From Bacillota bacterium (GTDB lineage: Bacteria > Bacillota > Clostridia > Christensenellales > CAG-138), in assembly GCA_023451115.1 (NCBI GenBank), contig JAEXFV010000158.1, positions 1-7,902 on the forward strand: a stretch of DNA of 7,902 nucleotides, in the 5' to 3' direction. Of this stretch, positions 1-4,809 are shown one piece after another (positions within the stretch are counted from its first letter, which is position 1; every line of letters starts with the position of its first letter). The notes under the pieces were generated by a model. It did not search any database and was not told the origin of the DNA. It saw only the letters and a program-made list of their open reading frames with translations. A program made the translations under genes and the position numbers.

Positions 1-690
1 CAGCACGCCTGCCTGCCGGGCCAATGCCGCTGCCCTGTCTACCTGGCCCACTTGCTGGGGCTGGTGGGCGTCGCTGCTGAGCAGGAAGGTGAGCCCAGGC
101 TCCAGTGCAGCCTGCTGAATCATTTCCAATGTAAGGCCGCTGTGCCCTGCGTTGAGTTCAAAAGCTGCGCCGTTGTCTACACAGGCCTTGGCCAGGGTAG
201 GGATATCCATAGGGATATACAGCCCCGGATGGGTCACGGCAAATATGCCGGGGTTGCGCTCCAACGCATGGGCCACGGCCATGGCGTTTTGCCGGGCATA
301 GCGGGGGCTTTGGCCAAACAATAGCCCGGCCTCCCATCGCCAGCCGGTGGCTCCCCGGGGAAACACCCCTTTGTGATACCCCAGCAGCACCGGATGAAAC
401 TGCTCCGCGGCATGGGGGGGCAAGTCCGTAACGCCGTCCCCCAAAAGGTTTGCCTCCACCCCCAGGCTGATGCGGATACGGCCGCCATAAGCCGACTGCA
501 GCCGGGCAATTTCCCGGTTGAGTGCCAGCAGGTTTTTTCCACGCACGCCGTAAAACAGATGGCCGCCATTGTGCTCGGAAATGGCAATTTCCTTCAGGCC
601 CAGGGCAAGGGCGGCCTGCACGTTTTGCTCCGGCGTGCCGGTGCCGTGGCTAAAGCAGGTATGGGTGTGATAATCGGCAAGTAAGGGCAT
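1..690 (-). CDS. PHP-domain phosphoesterase (HisK/histidinol-phosphatase-like), 3' end outside window
   Basis: Reading leftward from ATG 690-688, an open frame of 230 codons runs to the window edge, so the C-terminus is missing. The protein begins MPLLADYHTHTCFSHG and shows the PHP metal-site motifs in order: DYHTH (H8, H10), H15, SEHN (H40), GVEAN (E79), GYHKG (H105), THPG (H154) and SSDAH (D207, H209). In this family these residues hold a two- or three-metal centre that hydrolyses phosphate esters. The best-known relatives are histidinol-phosphatases (about 260-270 residues), so only a few dozen residues are probably lost. The substrate cannot be told from sequence: many Clostridial PHP proteins of this size are not histidine-pathway enzymes, and no his gene is visible nearby. 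A GGAGAGG ribosome binding site lies 7 to 8 nt upstream of the ATG, and an extended -10 promoter lies further upstream. It is transcribed divergently from the Ca2+ pump. Confidence 0.85.
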   Translation of the reverse strand, partial: MPLLADYHTHTCFSHGTGTPEQNVQAALALGLKEIAISEHNGGHLFYGVRGKNLLALNREIARLQSAYGGRIRISLGVEANLLGDGVTDLPPHAAEQFHPVLLGYHKGVFPRGATGWRWEAGLLFGQSPRYARQNAMAVAHALERNPGIFAVTHPGLYIPMDIPTLAKACVDNGAAFELNAGHSGLTLEMIQQAALEPGLTFLLSSDAHQPQQVGQVDRAAALARQAGVL

Positions 691-761
691 AGTCGTTTCC
701 TCTCCGGTAAAGCCAGCTTTCCCCCGGCTGGGCGGGGATGCATTGGCTGTTGTTCATGGCT

Positions 762-770
762 ATTGTAGCA
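762..770 (-). promoter_or_regulatory. Candidate extended -10 promoter for the PHP gene
   Basis: On the minus strand this reads TGCTACAAT, an extended -10 (TGN then TACAAT, 5 of 6 matches to TATAAT). The -35 region 17 nt upstream (GAAACA) is weak, as is usual for extended -10 promoters. Initiation would fall near 755, leaving a leader of about 65 nt before the ATG at 690. This rests on pattern only. Confidence 0.45.
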
Positions 771-795
771 TGAAACGCCGGCATTGTTTCATATT

Positions 796-824
796 TTGAA
801 AACTTGCCATAATCCTGCCATAAT
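796..824 (+). promoter_or_regulatory. Candidate sigma-A promoter P1 for the Ca2+ pump operon
   Basis: TTGAAA (796-801) is followed after exactly 17 nt by CATAAT (819-824); each hexamer matches consensus at 5 of 6 positions. Initiation would be near 831, giving a leader of about 240 nt before ATG 1074. A second candidate promoter lies 50 nt downstream, so the two may act together or only one may be used. Confidence 0.5.
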
Positions 825-870
825 AAATTTCCCAATGTTGCCGGAATGTGCATGTTCCAACAGTAGAATT

Positions 871-879
871 TGGTATAAT
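871..879 (+). promoter_or_regulatory. Candidate extended -10 promoter P2 for the Ca2+ pump operon
   Basis: TGGTATAAT is a perfect TATAAT (874-879) with an extended TGN. No good -35 lies 16-18 nt upstream. Initiation would be near 886, exactly at the base of the strong hairpin at 888-913, so the transcript would begin with a stem-loop. Confidence 0.5.
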
Positions 880-885
880 AGTGCA

Positions 886-1073
886 ATGGGGGCGAATGGC
901 ATGATTTGCCCCCCATGCTGGCGCACTGACGAAAAGGCGCTCAAAGCTCTGGCTTTGACATCACGCCTTGGTGAAGTTCCCGACGCCTAAGGGCGGCGGA
1001 GCAGGCGCAGCAAGCTTTGGTGACGGTGTCATACAAGCCCATAGGGCTCCTTGGGAGCCAGGAGAAAGGACGG
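886..1073 (+). promoter_or_regulatory. Long structured 5' leader of the Ca2+ pump mRNA (unidentified; possible cis-regulatory RNA)
   Basis: This GC-rich stretch has no credible start codon with a ribosome binding site until 1074, but is dense in complementary segments. Local hairpins are 888-897/904-913 (10 bp, one G-U, 6-nt loop), TCAAAGC 941-947 with GCTTTGA 952-958, enclosed by AAGGCG 934-939 with CGCCTT 964-969, and GGCTCC 1045-1050 with GGAGCC 1054-1059. Competing pairings exist: CAAAGCT 942-948 with AGCTTTG 1013-1019, and AGCCC 1036-1040 with GGGCT 1044-1048. The last stem abuts the AGGAG at 1060-1064. Leaders of bacterial cation pumps are often metal-sensing riboswitches (yybP-ykoY for Mn2+, NiCo, M-box), but I do not find the conserved core of any of these here. 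It may be a novel regulatory RNA, or simply a stable leader. Confidence 0.45.
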
Positions 1074-3731
1074 ATGAAATTGGCGATGGAGCAGTTGCAA
1101 AAGCCGTATGCGCTGGAAAAGGAGGCGGTGCTTTCCCAGTTGGAAAGCGCGCCGGAGGGCCTGAGCGCCCAAGAGGCGGCCAGGCGCCTGGAAGAGCTGG
1201 GGGAAAACCGGCTGGCAGGCGGAAAGCGGCGCACAAAGCTGATGATGTTTTTGGAGCAATTCAAAAGCTTCATGATCTATGTGCTGCTGGCGGCAGCGCT
1301 GGTGTCAGGCCTGTTAGGGGAATGGACGGACGCCGCCATTATCTTTGCCATTATTCTGTTAAACGCGGTGCTGGGCATGTTGCAGGAAAGCAATGCGGAA
1401 AACGCCCTTGCCGCCCTAAAGGACATGAGCGCCCCCCAGGCCAAAGTACGCAGGGGAGGAGAGGTGCGCTCCATCCCTGCAGCCCAGCTGGTGGTGGGGG
1501 ATATTGTGCTGCTGGAGGCAGGGGATGTAGTGCCTGCAGACCTTCGTATTTTGGAGAGCGGCAGCCTGCAAATTCAGGAAAGCGCCCTTACTGGAGAAAG
1601 CGCGCCTGTAGATAAATCCGCTGACCCCTGCGCTGCGGACGCCAGCCTGGGGGATCGGGTGAGCATGGCGTTTATGAGCAGCCTGGTGAGCTATGGCAGG
1701 GGCGTGGGCGTTGTTACCGCCACGGGCATGGCAACGGAGGTTGGCCACATTGCGGACATGGTGCAGTCCGCTGAAGAGCGGGATACGCCCCTGCAGCAGC
1801 GGCTGGAAAGCCTGGGGAAAACCCTGGGCATTGCCTGCCTGGTGATTTGCGCTGCCATGTTCGGGGTGGGCATGCTCTACGGCAGAGAGGCGCTGCATAT
1901 GTTCCTGCTGGCGGTGAGCCTGGCAGTGGCGGCTATCCCGGAGGGGCTGCCTGCCATCACAACGGTGGTGCAGGCCATGGGCGTAAAGCGTATGGTGGTA
2001 AAAAACGCCATTGTGCGTAAACTCCCCGCAGTGGAAACCCTGGGCAGCGCCACCGTGATTTGCTCGGATAAAACTGGCACCCTCACCCAAAACCGTATGA
2101 CGGTGCAGCAGGCTGCCTGTGCCGGGCAGGTGATGGAGGCGCAGGGGTGCCAATGGGGCAAAAATGAAACCCTGGACAGCCTGCTTGCCTGCGCAGTGCT
2201 GTGTAACGACGCCACCGTAAACGCCGAAGGCGTAGGCCTGGGGGACCCAACGGAAACCGCGCTGGTGGACTTTGCCATCGCCATGGGGATGGACTATCAG
2301 GACTTTCGCCGCAAAATTTCCCGGGTGGATGAGGCGCCCTTTGATTCGGACCGCAAGCGCATGAGCGTGCTGTGCCAGCCCGGCAAAGAGGGGAATTATG
2401 TGATGTACACCAAGGGCGGGCTGGACGAGTTGTTTGCCTGCTGCGATACCATCATTGGGGCGGACGGTGTGGCGCGGCCCATCACCCAGCAGGATAGGGA
2501 CTGGTTTTATGAGGCCAACCTTGGCATGGCCCAAAAAGCCTTGCGGGTGCTGGCCTATGCCTGGAAGGGGTTTGAAACCAGGCCGCAAAACCTGCTTTCG
2601 GAGGAAAAGGGCCTGACGTTTTTAGGCATAACCGGCATGATTGATCCGCCCAGGGAGGAGGCCAAGGCAGCGGTAGCCACCTGTGAAAGCGCCGGCATCC
2701 GGCCTGTGATGATTACAGGAGACCATAAGCTCACCGCCACTGCCATTGCAAAAGAGCTGGGCATTTTCCGGGAAGGGGACCGGGCGGTTACCGGCACAGA
2801 GCTGGAAGCCATGAGCGATGGAGACCTTTACGACAACGTAAAGGGCATCAGCGTGTATGCCCGGGTATCGCCGGCCCATAAAATGCGCATTATTGACGCC
2901 TGGCAAAAGCACGGGGAAGTGGTGGCCATGACCGGCGACGGGGTGAACGACGCGCCGGCGCTGAAAAAGGCGGATATTGGCTGCGCCATGGGCAAGGTGG
3001 GCACAGAGGTAGCCAAAGAGGCTGCGGACGTGATTTTAACCGACGATAACTTTGCCACCGTGGTGCATGCCGTGGAGGAAGGCCGCCGGATTTACGATAA
3101 CATTAAAAAAGCAATCCAGTTCCTGCTTTCCTCCAACCTGGCGGAAATCCTGGTGCTGCTCACCGCGACCCTGCTCAACCTGGCGGAGCCCTTGCTGGCA
3201 GTGCACATCCTGTGGATCAATCTGTTGACGGACAGCCTGCCTGCCCTGGCCCTGGGCCTGGATCCGGCGGAGCCCGGCATCATGCAGCGGCAGCCCACCC
3301 GGGGGGACAGCCTGCTCTCCCGCACCATGGCCATTAACGTGGGATGGATGGGCCTGATGATCGGCACCATCACCTTCCTGGCCTATTTGCTGGGCCTGCC
3401 CTATGGCATTGACACTGCCCGCACCATGGCATTTGCAGTGCTCTCCCTTTCCGAGCTGGTACACGCTTTTAACCTTAGGAGTGAAACCCAGTCCCTCTTC
3501 AGCCTGCACCTGTTCACCAACAAGTGGCTGTTTGCAGCGGCGGGCGGCGGCATATTGCTCACCCTGGCCATGCTGGAGATTGCGCCGCTGCGCACCTTGT
3601 TCTCCCTGGCGCCGCTGCCACTTGCGCTGCTGGGGGAAGTGATTGCCCTTGCACTGCTGCCTGTGGTGATTGAGGAACTGGTGAAACTGGGGAAACGGAT
3701 TTATTTGCGCAAAAAGGGTGAAATGAGGTAA
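1074..3731 (+). CDS. P-type Ca2+-transporting ATPase, SERCA-like (type IIA)
   Basis: This 885-residue integral membrane pump couples ATP hydrolysis to export of Ca2+ (probably with counter-transported H+). It has the full P2-ATPase architecture: N-terminal cation-ATPase segment (about 5-75), M1-M2, actuator domain with TGES 173-176, M3-M4 with PEGLP 289-293, DKTGTLT 332-338 (phosphorylated D332), nucleotide-binding domain with YTKGG (K447), TGD 548-550, hinge TGDGVNDAP 620-628, then M5-M10. SERCA Ca2+-ligand equivalents are all present: E290 (M4), N688 and E691 (M5), N716, T719 and D720 (M6), E794 (M8). This favours Ca2+ over Mn2+ or Na+ and suggests two Ca2+ sites. The chosen start, ATG 1074, follows AGGAG at 1060-1064 with a 9-nt gap. 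An in-frame TTG at 1017 adds 19 residues but has no ribosome binding site and lies inside the structured leader; ATG 1086 is a weaker alternative. Length is normal for the family. The peptidase gene follows after 4 nt. Confidence 0.95.
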   Translation: MKLAMEQLQKPYALEKEAVLSQLESAPEGLSAQEAARRLEELGENRLAGGKRRTKLMMFLEQFKSFMIYVLLAAALVSGLLGEWTDAAIIFAIILLNAVLGMLQESNAENALAALKDMSAPQAKVRRGGEVRSIPAAQLVVGDIVLLEAGDVVPADLRILESGSLQIQESALTGESAPVDKSADPCAADASLGDRVSMAFMSSLVSYGRGVGVVTATGMATEVGHIADMVQSAEERDTPLQQRLESLGKTLGIACLVICAAMFGVGMLYGREALHMFLLAVSLAVAAIPEGLPAITTVVQAMGVKRMVVKNAIVRKLPAVETLGSATVICSDKTGTLTQNRMTVQQAACAGQVMEAQGCQWGKNETLDSLLACAVLCNDATVNAEGVGLGDPTETALVDFAIAMGMDYQDFRRKISRVDEAPFDSDRKRMSVLCQPGKEGNYVMYTKGGLDELFACCDTIIGADGVARPITQQDRDWFYEANLGMAQKALRVLAYAWKGFETRPQNLLSEEKGLTFLGITGMIDPPREEAKAAVATCESAGIRPVMITGDHKLTATAIAKELGIFREGDRAVTGTELEAMSDGDLYDNVKGISVYARVSPAHKMRIIDAWQKHGEVVAMTGDGVNDAPALKKADIGCAMGKVGTEVAKEAADVILTDDNFATVVHAVEEGRRIYDNIKKAIQFLLSSNLAEILVLLTATLLNLAEPLLAVHILWINLLTDSLPALALGLDPAEPGIMQRQPTRGDSLLSRTMAINVGWMGLMIGTITFLAYLLGLPYGIDTARTMAFAVLSLSELVHAFNLRSETQSLFSLHLFTNKWLFAAAGGGILLTLAMLEIAPLRTLFSLAPLPLALLGEVIALALLPVVIEELVKLGKRIYLRKKGEMR

Positions 3732-3735
3732 CACC

Positions 3736-4431
3736 ATGTATTATTTTTACGGCTACAATTCGGAACTGTTGCTGGCGTTTCTGGCGGTGATGGTGCTAAG
3801 CCTGGTGGCCCAGGCCAAGGTGAACAGCACGTTTCAAAAGTACGCTAAGGTAGCGGCAAGCTGCCGGCTCCCTGCGGTGAGCGTTGCCCAAAACCTGCTG
3901 CGGGATGGGGGAAGCGACGCACAGATTACCTCTGTAGGCGGCCGGCTGACGGACCATTTTAACCCCCGCACCAACGTGGTGGGCTTAAGCCAGTCCGTGT
4001 ACAACGAAAGCTCCGTGTCCGCGCTGGCGGTAGCTGCCCATGAAATCGGGCATGTGATGCAGTATCAGGAGGGGTATTTCCCCATACGGCTTCGCAACGC
4101 CGTGCTCCCGGTGGCAAGCTTTGGCTCCCAGATCGCGCCGTTTCTGCTGCTGATCGGCCTGTTGATGAACAGCTACCGGCTGGCTATGGTGGGCGTGGTG
4201 CTCTTTGGCGCCATGTTTCTGTTTCAGCTGGTTACGCTGCCGGTGGAGTTTAACGCCTCTTCCCGGGCCATCGCCATGCTTACCGATGGCGGGTACCTGA
4301 GCTACGATGAAATCCCCCAGGCGAAGCGGGTGCTGCGGGCGGCGGCCTTTACCTATGTGGTAGGCGCGCTGGCCAGCCTGGTGAACCTGCTGCGCGCGCT
4401 GTTTATCGTAAACCGCACCCGCAGGGATTAA
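3736..4431 (+). CDS. yugP: YugP-like membrane zinc metallopeptidase (Zn_peptidase_2 family)
   Basis: This 231-residue protein has the HExxH zinc-protease motif AHEIGH (H102 and H106 as zinc ligands, E103 catalytic) and the family's downstream LPVEFNAS motif, whose E171 is the likely third ligand. Hydrophobic segments at about 10-27, 122-144, 148-170 and 203-226 indicate a multipass membrane protein, with the HEIGH segment between the first and second helices. The second conserved block, HFNPRTNVVGLSQSVYN (74-90), is also typical of the family. YugP of Bacillus subtilis is the named relative; its substrate is not known. The ATG lies 4 nt after the pump's TAA, with GAGGT at 3725-3729 overlapping that stop codon, so translation is probably coupled. 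The function beyond predicted membrane proteolysis is open; a role in membrane-protein quality control or in pump turnover is speculation. Confidence 0.88.
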   Translation: MYYFYGYNSELLLAFLAVMVLSLVAQAKVNSTFQKYAKVAASCRLPAVSVAQNLLRDGGSDAQITSVGGRLTDHFNPRTNVVGLSQSVYNESSVSALAVAAHEIGHVMQYQEGYFPIRLRNAVLPVASFGSQIAPFLLLIGLLMNSYRLAMVGVVLFGAMFLFQLVTLPVEFNASSRAIAMLTDGGYLSYDEIPQAKRVLRAAAFTYVVGALASLVNLLRALFIVNRTRRD

Positions 4432-4456
4432 ACGGAATCAATCATGGAGAAGAGTG

Positions 4457-4484
4457 CGAAAGGCCCCGTCTGCTGGACGGGGCC
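4457..4484. repeat. 28-nt direct repeat, copy 1 (terminator-like hairpin)
   Basis: This is identical over 28 nt to 4679-4706. It folds as GGCCCCGTC / loop TGCTG / GACGGGGCC (9 bp). It is followed on the plus strand by GCAGCC rather than a T-run, so as a rightward terminator it is incomplete. On the minus strand the stem is followed by TTTCG, a weak T-tract. It begins 25 nt after the stop codon of the peptidase gene. Confidence 0.75.
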
Positions 4485-4490
4485 GCAGCC

Positions 4491-4676
4491 TGTCGAAAAA
4501 CCTCGGGATTGTCAAGGGGCGTACCCCTTGACATAAAATCCGGCTTCGGCGGCGTGTACGCCGAAACGGATGAAAACCTTGTGTTTTCATACTTTGCAGG
4601 TTTTGCCGCCCGGCGAAGCGCAGCGTAGTAGGCAAAACCTGTAATCTCAAAAAAGTCCAATTGTACTTTTTTGACA
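4491..4676. repeat. Hairpin-array intergenic element, possibly MITE-like
   Basis: About 186 nt made almost entirely of consecutive inverted repeats: TGTCAAGGGG 4510-4519 with CCCCTTGACA 4524-4533 (10 bp); ATCCG 4538-4542 plus TTCGGCG 4545-4551 with CGCCGAA 4559-4565 plus CGGAT 4567-4571; ATGAAAAC 4570-4577 with GTTTTCAT 4583-4590; CAGGTTTTGCC 4597-4607 with GGCAAAACCTG 4631-4641 (11 bp); AAAAAAGT 4649-4656 with ACTTTTTT 4665-4672. The ends TGTCGAAAAA (4491-4500) and TTTTTTGACA (4667-4676) form a 10-bp imperfect terminal inverted repeat with one mismatch. Open minus-strand frames cross it, but they lack ribosome binding sites and read through every palindrome and both flanking repeats, so I treat them as spurious. 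A dispersed, non-autonomous repeat is the best guess; copies elsewhere in the genome are not visible here. Confidence 0.55.
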
Positions 4677-4678
4677 CA

Positions 4679-4710
4679 CGAAAGGCCCCGTCTGCTGGAC
4701 GGGGCCTTTC
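4679..4710. terminator. Bidirectional terminator hairpin and copy 2 of the 28-nt repeat
   Basis: CGAAAGGCCCCGTC (4679-4692) pairs perfectly with GACGGGGCCTTTCG (4698-4711) around a TGCTG loop, a 14-bp stem with TTT on the descending arm in either direction. The first 28 nt are identical to 4457-4484. It lies between the convergent peptidase and glutamine synthetase genes and is the best rightward terminator for the pump-peptidase operon, though its T-tract is short. Confidence 0.6.
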
Positions 4711-4723
4711 GCTTAACAGCACG

Positions 4724-4742
4724 GCCCGCCGGGAGGGCGGGC
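4724..4742. repeat. GC-rich inverted repeat
   Basis: GCCCGCC (4724-4730) and GGCGGGC (4736-4742) form a 7-bp stem with a GGGAG loop. There is no T-run on the plus strand. It may add to termination between the convergent genes. Confidence 0.4.
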
Positions 4743-4749
4743 AAAGGAG

Positions 4750-4791
4750 AAAAACCATTGCGGCGTTCAGAGGAAGAAAAAACGCCGCAAT
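4750..4791 (-). terminator. Intrinsic terminator of the glutamine synthetase gene
   Basis: On the minus strand ATTGCGGCGTT (4791-4781) pairs perfectly with AACGCCGCAAT (4767-4757), 11 bp with a 13-nt loop, followed by GG and TTTTT (4754-4750). It starts 18 nt after the stop codon of the gene, as expected for a factor-independent terminator. Confidence 0.8.
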
Positions 4792-4809
4792 AATGGAGGG
4801 AAAGCAGGG

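Noticed and set aside
650..916. Minus-strand open frame overlapping the start of the PHP gene
   Set aside because: It overlaps the well-supported PHP start in another frame, crosses the promoter region, and has no ribosome binding site or conserved features.
784..990. Small plus-strand open frame in the spacer before the pump
   Set aside because: No ribosome binding site before its ATG, it spans both predicted promoters and a hairpin, and it shows no recognisable protein sequence.
1017..1073. TTG start giving a 19-residue N-terminal extension of the Ca2+ pump
   Set aside because: No ribosome binding site precedes TTG 1017, while AGGAG sits at good spacing from ATG 1074. The extra residues fall in the foldable leader.
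886..1073. Known metal riboswitch (yybP-ykoY, NiCo, M-box) in the pump leader
   Set aside because: The GGGGAGUAG and GCAAGACC-type core of yybP-ykoY, the conserved NiCo junction segments and the M-box core are not visible by eye. A covariance-model search could overturn this.
1416..2588. 390-codon minus-strand open frame opposite the Ca2+ pump
   Set aside because: Antisense to the conserved core of the ATPase, including the phosphorylation motif. No family resemblance and no ribosome binding site.
4457..4706. CRISPR-like array from the repeated 28-nt palindrome
   Set aside because: Only two copies, separated by about 194 nt of other palindromes; the repeat is a terminator-like hairpin and there are no cas genes in the window.
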